Origin: Fodinicurvata sp. EGI_FJ10296
GTDB lineage: Bacteria > Pseudomonadota > Alphaproteobacteria > DSM-16000 > Inquilinaceae
NCBI RefSeq assembly: GCF_040712075.1
Contig: NZ_JBFCVL010000007.1
Span: 186,001 to 250,000, forward strand
Length of the DNA: 64,000 bases
Direction: 5' to 3'
Shown: positions 1-7,217 of the stretch, piece after piece
Layout: every line of letters starts with the position of its first letter
Numbering within the stretch: position 1 is the first letter of the stretch
Notes under the pieces: generated by a model
Seen by the model: only the letters and a program-made list of their open reading frames with translations
Database searches by the model: none
Told to the model about the DNA's origin: nothing
Program-made: the position numbers and the translations under genes

Positions 1-87
1 GAGCACCATGGCCAGCACCAACCACATGGCGGCAAGGCCCAGATATGTGTTCGCCCGCTCGATGAATCGACAGATTGAAAAGATCAC
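1..87 (-). CDS. TRAP transporter small permease (DctQ-like), 5' part only
   Basis: The minus strand opens with a GTG codon at 85-87 and stays open to the window edge (29 codons). An in-frame stop lies about 20 codons upstream with no other start between. The translated start has a short polar/charged stretch (FIERANTYLG) running straight into a hydrophobic segment (AAMWLVLAMVL), the usual beginning of the four-helix DctQ subunit of tripartite ATP-independent periplasmic transporters. It sits 113 bases downstream of a DctP-type binding protein on the same strand, where a TRAP operon normally carries this gene. The large permease DctM would be expected beyond the left edge. The identification rests on position and these 29 residues, so it is probable rather than certain. 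Confidence 0.6.
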   Translation of the reverse strand, partial: MIFSICRFIERANTYLGLAAMWLVLAMVL

Positions 88-200
88 GAAGAACTGTCCG
101 GCATGCGCGTCGGGCTTGTGCGGTAATGGAGGGAGCGTCGTTGCTCAGCAGGATGAAGCCCGGCCCCGCGGCAAAGGCAGCGCGACCGAGCGGCGGGACC

Positions 201-1301
201 CTAGCGCGGGAACGGTATATCGAGCAACCGTGTTGCGGCGAAGGACTGCTCGCCGATGGCGGCCCAGCGTACGGCACTTTCACGGAACGAGGCCAGGGAG
301 TCGACGATCCGGCCCGTCATCTCGTCGTTTTCGGCGACTTCTCCCACAACCTCGGCACTGGCTTCGGCCAGGGCGCGGGTGATGTCGTCGGGCCATTCGC
401 GGAGCTGAACGTCATGTTCGTTGATCAGGACATCGAGCGCCCGGATGTTCTGCTGATTGAACTCTGCCGTCACGATGTTGTTCTCGGCGTCCGCAGCGGC
501 GCGAACAATCATTTGCAGGTCACTCGGCAGTTCCTCGAATTTCGCCTTGTCGACGGTAATTTCCGTCGCGGCACTGGGCTCGATCATGCTCGGCCCATAG
601 TAGAACTTGTTGACGCGGTGCAATCCGAGCGCCAGATCGTTCCATGGCCCCACCCACTCGGCGGCGTCGAGCGTTCCGGCGTCGAGCGCCTGATAGATCT
701 CGCCGCCCGGCAGCGTCTGCACATTCATCCCAACGCGGCGCCACACTTCGCCACCCAGACCGGCAGTACGGAACGACAGCCCCTGGATGTCGTCCAGGCT
801 CGACAATTCGTTCGGGAACCAGCCGCCCATCTGGATCGAGGTATTGCCGCTCATGAAGCCCTTGAGGCCGTAGCCGTCATAGAACTCGTCCCAGAGTTCC
901 TGCCCGCCGCCCCAGCGGATCCAGGCATCGTGTTCGCCTACCGTCAGTGCATAGGGCGCGGAGGTAAAGAAGTTGAATGCCGGTGAGCGCCCCTGCCAGT
1001 AATAGGGAGTGCCGTGAAACAGATCTGCCGTACCGCCGGTCACGGCGTCGAACGCCTCGAAGGCCGGGACCAGTTCTCCGGCGCCGTAGACGTTGATCGT
1101 CAGCCGGCCGCCGCTCATCTCCGTCACGCGCTGGGCAAACCGCGCGGCGCCCGTCCCCAGGCCGGGGAATCCGGCCGGCCACGTGGTCACCATGGTCCAT
1201 TCACGGCTCTCCTGGGCGATCGCAGGGGCCGGAAAGCTGCTGGCAGCAGCCGCGCCGCCAATTGCGCCCGTGGTCGCGGAGATGAAGGAACGGCGTTTCA
1301 T
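201..1301 (-). CDS. TRAP transporter periplasmic substrate-binding protein, DctP family
   Basis: A 366-residue extracytoplasmic solute receptor that binds an organic acid (or related anion) and hands it to the DctQM membrane subunits in a Na+-driven importer. The start is the ATG at 1299-1301, not the longer reading upstream: it is preceded by a GGGAG ribosome site and gives a twin-arginine signal peptide (MKRRSFIS..., cleavage expected after AIA, residue 29). The mature part has the DctP pattern: a weak-substrate groove region with GTADLFHGTPYYW, then a mixed central domain (GLSFRTAGLGGEVWRRVG, then LPGGEIYQALDAGTLDAAEW). The latter matches the 'L...E.Y.AL..G..DA.E' stretch around the carboxylate-binding arginine of this family, and 'FRTAG' carries that arginine. 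Export by Tat suggests folding before secretion. Substrate cannot be told from sequence alone. Confidence 0.9.
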   Translation of the reverse strand: MKRRSFISATTGAIGGAAAASSFPAPAIAQESREWTMVTTWPAGFPGLGTGAARFAQRVTEMSGGRLTINVYGAGELVPAFEAFDAVTGGTADLFHGTPYYWQGRSPAFNFFTSAPYALTVGEHDAWIRWGGGQELWDEFYDGYGLKGFMSGNTSIQMGGWFPNELSSLDDIQGLSFRTAGLGGEVWRRVGMNVQTLPGGEIYQALDAGTLDAAEWVGPWNDLALGLHRVNKFYYGPSMIEPSAATEITVDKAKFEELPSDLQMIVRAAADAENNIVTAEFNQQNIRALDVLINEHDVQLREWPDDITRALAEASAEVVGEVAENDEMTGRIVDSLASFRESAVRWAAIGEQSFAATRLLDIPFPR

Positions 1302-1389
1302 GTTGCGTCTCCCATTCAGGTTTCTGATTTGGCGCCCCGCCCGCTGATGCGCACGGGCCGATGCATTTATCGGCAACGGAGCCCGAGAG

Positions 1390-1403
1390 TGCCAACATTG
1401 GCA
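1390..1403. promoter_or_regulatory. Perfect inverted repeat, candidate operator
   Basis: TGCCAA-CA-TTGGCA is a perfect 6-2-6 palindrome about 88 bases upstream of the TRAP binding-protein ATG, in the 164-base gap between hemH and the TRAP operon. A dimeric regulator of the TRAP genes is the simplest reading; no adjacent regulator gene is visible. Confidence 0.35.
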
Positions 1404-1465
1404 AATCCTCGTGCCCCTTTGCGCGCATTATTGTCGCCGTCGCCTGGTTATGCAACCGATCCCGC

Positions 1466-2602
1466 TCACGATCGACCGACCGCCACCGACGCAGCGGCGG
1501 GTGCGGTCGCCGTGTCGATCCAGCCGGCAAGATTCTCCATCGCCAGATCCTTCAGCATTTCGATATGCCCCGCCTCGTCGTTCAAACAGGGCAGCGCCGC
1601 GAAATGGGTTCCGCCGTTCTCGATGAACGCCTCGCGGACTTCCTGGTTCAGTTCTTCCAGCGTTTCAACGCAGTCGGAGGCGAACCCCGGGGCGACCACT
1701 GCGATCCGCCGGGCGCCCTTGCGCGCCAGATCGGCAACGGTTTCGTCGGTATAGGGTTGGAGCCAGGGTTCATTGCCGAAACGCGACTGAAACGACATGA
1801 CGATGCGCGTCTCTTTCCAGCCCAGCTTTTCTGACAACAACCGGCCCGTCTTGGCGCAATGGCAGTGGTAGGGATCGCCTTTCCTCAGATACGATTGCGG
1901 CAGACCGTGAAACGACATCAGCAGCACTTCCGGAACAAAGTCCAGCGCCGCAACGTGCCGCGTAACGGATGCGGCGAGTGTTTCAATATAGGCCGTATGC
2001 TCGAAATATGGCGGAACGACCCGGAGCGTCGGTTGCCAGCGCATGCGCGACAGGACGCTGAAGACTTCGTCGCAGGCTGTCGCCGTCGTGGATGCGCTGT
2101 ATTGCGGATAGAGCGGCAGGACGACCAGACGCGTGCACCCCTGCTCGGCCAGACGGGAAATCGCCGCTTCGGTCGAGGGATTGCCGTAACGCATTCCCCA
2201 CTCGACAACGACCTCATCGGTGCCGGCGTCCCGGAACCGTGACTGGACCTTTTCGGCCTGAGACCGGGTAATCGTCTTCAGTGGCGACTCGTTCCTGCTT
2301 TCGTTCCAGATCGATTTATAGGCGCGCGCCGTCTTCTGCGGGCGCGTGTTCAAAATGACGCCGTTCAGCAGAACCCACCACAGGACCGGATTGACTTCGA
2401 TCACCCGACGATCCGAAAGGAACTGTTTCAGATATCGGCGCACGGACCAGAAATCCGTTGCATCGGGCGTACCCAGATTAAGCAACAGCAATCCCGTCCT
2501 GCCGAGTGTCACTGCCGGGTGATCGACCGGACACCCCCGCAGGAGAGGGACCACTTCGTTGCCTGTCGCGTCGTTGCCGTCGATATTATGATCCGGTTCC
2601 AT
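1466..2602 (-). CDS. hemH: Ferrochelatase (protoporphyrin ferrochelatase)
   Basis: Inserts Fe2+ into protoporphyrin IX, the last step of protoheme synthesis, at the cytoplasmic face of the membrane. The 378-residue product begins its fold with GLLLLNLGTPDATDFWSVR, the standard N-terminal signature (LLNLGTP), and contains the SFHGLP motif with the catalytic metal-binding His, the CHCAKT region and FQSRFGNEPWLQPYTDE with the conserved acidic residues of the second half of the active site. Length is normal for bacterial enzymes (about 310-380). Start chosen at the ATG ending at 2602 because a GGGGG ribosome site lies about 9 bases upstream; a TTG eight codons earlier is the alternative. An N-terminal extension of about 35 residues precedes the fold. 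No [2Fe-2S] cysteine cluster is evident at the C terminus. Confidence 0.96.
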   Translation of the reverse strand: MEPDHNIDGNDATGNEVVPLLRGCPVDHPAVTLGRTGLLLLNLGTPDATDFWSVRRYLKQFLSDRRVIEVNPVLWWVLLNGVILNTRPQKTARAYKSIWNESRNESPLKTITRSQAEKVQSRFRDAGTDEVVVEWGMRYGNPSTEAAISRLAEQGCTRLVVLPLYPQYSASTTATACDEVFSVLSRMRWQPTLRVVPPYFEHTAYIETLAASVTRHVAALDFVPEVLLMSFHGLPQSYLRKGDPYHCHCAKTGRLLSEKLGWKETRIVMSFQSRFGNEPWLQPYTDETVADLARKGARRIAVVAPGFASDCVETLEELNQEVREAFIENGGTHFAALPCLNDEAGHIEMLKDLAMENLAGWIDTATAPAAASVAVGRS

Positions 2603-2883
2603 TAACACTTGCCCCCAGCATTCCAAACTGCCTGCGGTCCGGGCCGCAGATCGTCGCCCTTATTGCCAACGATTCCCGAAGGCATCGAATTGCATCTCCT
2701 GGCATCTTCACTAAGCGGATAGTAGGTGCACCGCAATTGCCGCACGACAAGGGCGCATCACGTCGCGCCGCCATGGGTTCGTCACCTAATGATCACAGAA
2801 CGGCCTCTGGCAACAACATCATCGTTTCACCATTTAATGAATCTTATGAATCGATCGCTGTTTTGCAGAAGGAGAACGCAAAA

Positions 2884-3327
2884 ATGAAAAAGTTCACGAT
2901 GCATCAGAGAGCCCTGGGGTTGTCCACTGCATTTCTGCTGGCGCTTTCGACTGGCGTTGCGGCGCAGACGCCCGCAGGAACGACAACGGCCGCCGACATA
3001 GAACGCGCCGGATATTCGGACGTTACCGAAGTTGCCCCTCAGTATGAAGAGTCAGTCAATGCATTCAGAGCCGTTGCGCCCGATGGTGACACGGTGACGA
3101 TCGAAATTCAGGAGGGGACTGGCGAGTGGCTGATCCTCAACGCCGAACCCAGCAGCGTCGTGACGACATACCGGGCCGGTGAGGCACCGGCCAATGCCTT
3201 GCCGATGCGCGATTCCGGCACGGCAGTGGGAACACCAGGCATGGGAGACCCCGGCATGGAAGCTCCCGGACCGGATTCCACTGAAATGGACTCTCCAGCA
3301 CGAGTTCAGTCTGCACCGATGGATTGA
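2884..3327 (+). CDS. Small secreted protein of unknown function
   Basis: A 147-residue protein with a clear Sec signal peptide (MKKF...LLALSTGVAA, cleavage after Ala27), preceded by a GGAG ribosome site at 2871-2874 with 9-base spacing. The mature N-terminal half contains 'AADIERAGYSDVTEV', followed by alternating beta-like segments (VTIEIQEGTGEWLIL). This resembles the helix-plus-sheet pattern of PepSY-like periplasmic domains, but the match is too weak to name the family. The C-terminal third is a low-complexity Gly/Pro/Met/Asp-rich tail (GTPGMGDPGMEAPG). It is a single-gene transcription unit ending in a good terminator. Likely periplasmic; role unknown. Confidence 0.8.
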   Translation: MKKFTMHQRALGLSTAFLLALSTGVAAQTPAGTTTAADIERAGYSDVTEVAPQYEESVNAFRAVAPDGDTVTIEIQEGTGEWLILNAEPSSVVTTYRAGEAPANALPMRDSGTAVGTPGMGDPGMEAPGPDSTEMDSPARVQSAPMD

Positions 3328-3368
3328 GCGTTCGAGTCCCGAATTATTTGTGATCGAAGTAATGAAAG

Positions 3369-3398
3369 GGGTTACCGCTGATAGCGGTGACCCTTTTT
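3369..3398 (+). terminator. Rho-independent terminator of the secreted-protein gene
   Basis: An 11-base stem (3369-3379 pairing with 3383-3393, one T:G wobble) with a 3-base loop, followed directly by TTTTT at 3394-3398. It lies 41 bases after the stop codon. Confidence 0.85.
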
Positions 3399-3844
3399 CG
3401 ACTTGAAGTTCGTTTGAACTTAGTTTATTTTTTATATGTAATTTAGATTTCGTTGGCGGGCTGGACGTGATTGGAGTGCGCGCGGTTATCGTTCTTGCAT
3501 TCCGACGCGGCAATTTCGATGGAATGCCAACTGAGCAATCATCAGCAGAATGACCGCGGTCCAATTTACTCAATAGAATGTAATTTCCGCACCGCATTGC
3601 CGGATGCACCGTTCATTCCGGCCAATTGCCAATTTCGGTCATGGATAGTGACGCGATAACGTGGTTCCGCCAAAGCTGACGAGGCCGTCAGGTTAACGTA
3701 CGACAAAACGAGACAACGTCCCGATAGGATTGGAAACAATCGTATGACTAAATTTCGCGCGTTCATATTTAAACACCTTTGAGGCGAAGGCGTTGACTTC
3801 CTGCAACAAGATATCGGGCTTTCTCCCCTTCCATATGAAAAAGA

Positions 3845-3892
3845 TTGACAAAAAGCGGTTTTCTTACGTTGACAGTTGAAAAAAAGATGACA
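3845..3892 (+). promoter_or_regulatory. AT-rich region with three TGACA repeats upstream of mucR
   Basis: TTGACA occurs at 3845-3850 and again at 3869-3874, and ATGACA at 3887-3892, so the TGACA cores are 24 and 18 bases apart. Either TTGACA could be a -35 box, but no good -10 sits at the right spacing. MucR/Ros proteins are known to bind AT-rich DNA upstream of their own genes, so autoregulation is a reasonable inference. Confidence 0.4.
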
Positions 3893-3931
3893 AAAGTCTA
3901 ACGCACCAGCACCCCCAAGAGGAGAATGAGC

Positions 3932-4420
3932 ATGAACAACGATTCAAAGCAGGATGATGTGGGTGTTTCTTCATCGCCGAACACACTCGTTGCCCAAACG
4001 GCAGCGATCGTAACGTCCTATCTCGGCAATACCGCTGTTTCCGTATCTGACGTTCCCGCACTGATTGAAACCGTTCACCGGGCGCTTGCGAATGCCAGCA
4101 ACCAAACGAGTCCGGTTGAAGAGAAGCCAGTACCTGCGGTTCCGATTCGGAAATCCGTCACACCTGACTATATTGTCTGTCTGGAGGACGGCAAACAGGT
4201 CCGCATGCTGAAGCGGTATATCAAAACCCACTTTAATCTGACACCTGAAGAGTATCGACGTCGCTGGGGTCTTCCGGAAGACTATCCTATGACAGCGCCC
4301 AACTATTCAAAGCGGCGCTCAGAGCTCGCGAAGGCAATCGGTCTCGGCCGGCCGGTCGAAGTCGAGCCCGCCAGGAAGGAGACCAGGACCCGTCGTCCGA
4401 AGAAAGTAAGCGCAGAATAA
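3932..4420 (+). CDS. mucR: MucR/Ros-family transcriptional regulator
   Basis: A 162-residue H-NS-like global regulator of alphaproteobacteria that binds AT-rich DNA. The N-terminal half is the oligomerisation region; the DNA-binding domain follows (RKSVTPDYIVCLEDGK...LTPEEYRRRWGLPEDYPM), ending with the family's SELAKAIGLGR helix. Start taken at the second ATG (3932) because AGGAG at 3920-3924 is 7 bases from it but only 1 base from the ATG at 3926. Zinc ligands are unusual: Cys83 is present and position 86 is Asp (common in MucR proteins), but the first His of the usual 'KRHL.TH' is Tyr96, leaving only His100 of the pair. Followed by a strong terminator, so transcribed alone. Confidence 0.92.
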   Translation: MNNDSKQDDVGVSSSPNTLVAQTAAIVTSYLGNTAVSVSDVPALIETVHRALANASNQTSPVEEKPVPAVPIRKSVTPDYIVCLEDGKQVRMLKRYIKTHFNLTPEEYRRRWGLPEDYPMTAPNYSKRRSELAKAIGLGRPVEVEPARKETRTRRPKKVSAE

Positions 4421-4478
4421 CAATGATACTTAAGACATCATAATTCTCTTGGGGATCTGAGTGCAAAACGAGAAGCAA

Positions 4479-4539
4479 CCTCGGGATCGTCACGGAAACC
4501 TGCAGCGTCGTGCGCTCCGTGACGGTCACGAGGCTTTTT
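4479..4539 (+). terminator. Rho-independent terminator of mucR
   Basis: A long interrupted stem: CCTCG (4479-4483) with CGAGG (4529-4533) and CGTCACGGA (4488-4496) with TCCGTGACG (4516-4524), loop of 19 bases, then CTTTTT at 4534-4539. It separates mucR from the sugar kinase operon. Confidence 0.85.
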
Positions 4540-4600
4540 GTTGACGTGCGCACCGCAAACTCCGAAAACGCCACCATGATAATGCGTTTCGGGGGCGGGC

Positions 4601-6076
4601 GTGACGATTATTGCGGTATTGGATATCGGCTCGACATCGACCAAGGGATTGCTGATCGACGGGAACGGTATCGTCATTGCGACCGAATCGGCAGCATACG
4701 CAACTTCTTCTCCCCAACCGACGTGGATGGAACAGAACCCCGACGACTGGTGGAAAGCCACCGTCAGGTTGTTGCGGTCGCTGAGCGCCCATGCGCTGCC
4801 CGACGCTATCGGTCTGACCGGGAGCATGCAGAACCTGATTGCCCTCGACCGATCCGGCAGGCCGGTTCGGCCGGCGATCCTTTACAGTGATACGCGCGCC
4901 GCTCCGGAAGAGGATCCGTCCGACGCCGTGGCCGCCATCGTCGGCAACAGGCTCGACCCGTTCATGCCGATTGCGAAAATATCGTGGTTGCGGCGCCACG
5001 AACCGGAGGTCTTTCACCAAACCGGCCTGGTTCTGTCCTGCGCCAAGGATTACATCTCGTTGCGGCTTACCGGCATACCGGCCTGTGACGCCACGGCGGC
5101 AACGACGGTGGGGCTCATGGACCTGGCCCGCCGCACCTGGTCGGCGGCGCTACTCGAACGCTTCGATCTCGCAGAATCGCTGTTCCCGCCAATTATCGAC
5201 GCCGATGCCGTCATCGGCGGTATCACGCCGGCCGCCGCTGCCGAAGTCGGCTTGCCGGTCGGCATCCCGGTCGTCAACGGATGCGGCGATGCGGGATCCA
5301 CCAGCATAGGTGCCGGTGCGGACACACCCGGCGATGCCGTCGTATATCTCGGCACGTCTGGCTGGATCGCCGTCAACGGCGGCAACTATGATCCCGGACG
5401 CCCTTCCGGCGTCTACACACTCGCCCACCCGACCACGAGCGGCGTCATTGACATCGCGTCCTTGTTGACAGCCGGCGATGCGGTCGCCTGGATCCGGGAT
5501 CTTCTCCGCCGCCGATCGGATGGTGCGGCATGGCCCGACGCCGATATTGCCGCCGAACTGGAACGAACGGCGCCGGACGGGACTGCTGTCCCCCTGTTTC
5601 TGCCCTATCTCGGCGGCGAACGCAGCCCCTTCGTCGATACAGCCGTCCGCGGCGCATTTCTGGGCCTGGACCGGCATACGACGCCCCCGGCCCTGATCCA
5701 GTCGGTGCTTGAAGGCGTCGCCTTTGCGATCCGGCACAATATGGAATCGCTGCCGGACGGAACGCCCGAGGCGACAGAGATCGGCGTCATGCGGCTCGTC
5801 GGCGGCGGGGCTGCAAGCACTGTCTGGCCCCAGATCATTGCCGATACCTGCAATCGTTCGATCGACGTCGTCGACACGCCCGTCGGTGCGACCGCATTCG
5901 GCGCCTGCCGATTGGCCGCGGCGGCATTGGGCATCGCGGACCCGTTCCGGTCGAGAGCGCCCATCACCGCCCGATTTGCGCCATCGCCCAAACGACGGGA
6001 AGCTGCGAACCGGCGGTACGAGGCCTTTCTGAAGGCCACAAGCTGCGCCCGTGCCATTGCTCCCCTGTTGCGCTGA
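4601..6076 (+). CDS. FGGY-family carbohydrate kinase (xylulokinase-like)
   Basis: A 491-residue cytoplasmic kinase that phosphorylates a sugar or polyol with ATP. FGGY features run in order: the N-terminal phosphate-binding loop (LDIGSTSTKGLLID), the substrate-region WMEQNPDDWW, the catalytic-base stretch NGCGDAGSTSIGAG (the Asp in 'GDAG'), the second ATP-binding segment YLGTSGWIAV, PYLGGERSPF, and the C-terminal adenosine motif VGGGAASTVWPQIIADT. Length fits xylulokinase-type members. Translation starts at a GTG (4601) with a G-rich upstream stretch; no in-frame ATG is closer to the fold. It is the first gene of a four-gene unit with a sugar ABC importer, so it probably phosphorylates the imported sugar. 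Specificity cannot be read from sequence. Confidence 0.9.
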   Translation: MTIIAVLDIGSTSTKGLLIDGNGIVIATESAAYATSSPQPTWMEQNPDDWWKATVRLLRSLSAHALPDAIGLTGSMQNLIALDRSGRPVRPAILYSDTRAAPEEDPSDAVAAIVGNRLDPFMPIAKISWLRRHEPEVFHQTGLVLSCAKDYISLRLTGIPACDATAATTVGLMDLARRTWSAALLERFDLAESLFPPIIDADAVIGGITPAAAAEVGLPVGIPVVNGCGDAGSTSIGAGADTPGDAVVYLGTSGWIAVNGGNYDPGRPSGVYTLAHPTTSGVIDIASLLTAGDAVAWIRDLLRRRSDGAAWPDADIAAELERTAPDGTAVPLFLPYLGGERSPFVDTAVRGAFLGLDRHTTPPALIQSVLEGVAFAIRHNMESLPDGTPEATEIGVMRLVGGGAASTVWPQIIADTCNRSIDVVDTPVGATAFGACRLAAAALGIADPFRSRAPITARFAPSPKRREAANRRYEAFLKATSCARAIAPLLR

Positions 6077-6227
6077 GGCGGCCCGGCCCTGCCGGTAGTG
6101 CCGCAATGCTTGCACCGCCGTGGATTTTCGGCATCATCCCCTGGTATTCGCAACCGGTGCCCGCATCACCGGATATCGTGCCCCCGATCGACCGATCATC
6201 GAAAGCATCCCAGGGAGACACCCCCGC

Positions 6228-7199
6228 ATGTCCACTCGCAGCCTGACACCGCCCACCGCCCGGCCCGCCACCATCGCGGCTGCATCCCTGATCGCCGCCG
6301 CGACGGCCGGGATTGCTCCTTCCAGCGGCGCAGCAGATGACCAGGCGCAGCAACGGGTGGCCGTTCTCACGCCTTTCCTCAGTTCGGTGGCGACCAATGA
6401 AATGGTCGAGACGTTTCAGACGCGTGCTGAAGATCGAGGCTGGGCCGTCAATGTCATCGATACCAGAGGCAGCATGGCCGATCTTGCCAATCGGCTGGCG
6501 GATACCGCCGGAACCGGTGTCGATGCCGTGGTGCTCGTCAGCATCGATCCGGCCGAAATCGGCGATCAGGTCCAGGACGTGGCCGATGCGGGAATTCCGG
6601 TAGTCCTGATCGACGGCGGATCGGCCGACGGGGTCATGCTGAACGTAACATCGGACAACTTCGCGCTGGGCAGCGCGCTCAGCCAGTATCTGATCGATGA
6701 AATCGGAGGATCGGGCAATCTGGTGAAGTTCTTCCATTCAGCCCATCCCGGCGTCCGGCAGCGGGAACTCGCCCTCGACGACGCCCTTGCCGCCAATCCC
6801 GACGTGCAGGTCATCGCCGACCACTATGTTCAGGTCCCCGGCCCCATCGATGACAGCCGCGTGGCAATGGAAAACATCATCCGCGCCAACCGCGGCGAGA
6901 TCGATGCCGTCTGGGCGGCCTGGGACGAACCGGCCATCGGTGCCTGGCTTGCCGCCGAATCCGAAGGCGAAGCAGGCTCCTTTATCATCGCCGGGATCGA
7001 TGGGAATCCCCAGGCGGTCGAAATGATCGAAAGCTGTACCGCCATCGTCGCGACGGTCGCTCAGGATTTCGCCGCCATGGCCGATATCGCCTCGGAGGAA
7101 CTGGCGTCGATTTTCGCCGGCGACGGTGTGTCGGCGGCTGAACGCTACGCGCCGGCCAATGTGATTACACGCGAAAGCCTGGGTGTGAGCTGCGACTGA
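6228..7199 (+). CDS. Sugar ABC transporter periplasmic substrate-binding protein
   Basis: A 323-residue type I periplasmic binding protein of the ribose/galactose class (Peripla_BP_4). The ATG at 6228 has GGGAGA 10 bases upstream and yields a Sec signal peptide (hydrophobic core TIAAASLIAAATAGIA, cleavage near SGAAD). The mature chain starts with VAVLTPFLSSVATNEMVETF and contains GVDAVVLVSIDP and AGIPVVLIDG, the standard hinge-side strands of this fold, and the late VWAAWDEPAIGA and IIAGIDGNPQAV segments that line the sugar cleft. It delivers ligand to the ATPase and permease encoded immediately downstream. Cys residues are few and there is no lipobox, so it is a soluble periplasmic protein. 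Confidence 0.9.
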   Translation: MSTRSLTPPTARPATIAAASLIAAATAGIAPSSGAADDQAQQRVAVLTPFLSSVATNEMVETFQTRAEDRGWAVNVIDTRGSMADLANRLADTAGTGVDAVVLVSIDPAEIGDQVQDVADAGIPVVLIDGGSADGVMLNVTSDNFALGSALSQYLIDEIGGSGNLVKFFHSAHPGVRQRELALDDALAANPDVQVIADHYVQVPGPIDDSRVAMENIIRANRGEIDAVWAAWDEPAIGAWLAAESEGEAGSFIIAGIDGNPQAVEMIESCTAIVATVAQDFAAMADIASEELASIFAGDGVSAAERYAPANVITRESLGVSCD

Positions 7200-7217
7200 C
7201 CGGCGGTCACGTACCAG

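Larger units (their letters stand above)
3328..3931. other. Intergenic region, comparatively AT-rich, no gene supported
   Basis: About 600 bases between the secreted protein and mucR. It holds the terminator at 3369-3398 and, near its right end, three copies of TGACA upstream of mucR. Short open frames exist on both strands but none has a convincing ribosome site or a recognisable product. It is visibly richer in A+T than its surroundings, which fits a MucR-type autoregulatory region at the right end. Confidence 0.5.

Noticed and set aside
75-986. Plus-strand open frame antisense to the TRAP binding-protein gene
   Set aside because: Arg/His-rich composition without recognisable domain; a frame shadow of the well-supported minus-strand gene.
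1370-1403. Sigma54-type promoter ahead of the TRAP operon
   Set aside because: TGGCAC is present, but the GG and GC dinucleotides are separated by 9 rather than 10 bases and the -12 element does not match.
3471-3766. Short open frames on both strands in the mucR upstream region
   Set aside because: No ribosome site with good spacing, no recognisable product, and mutually overlapping.
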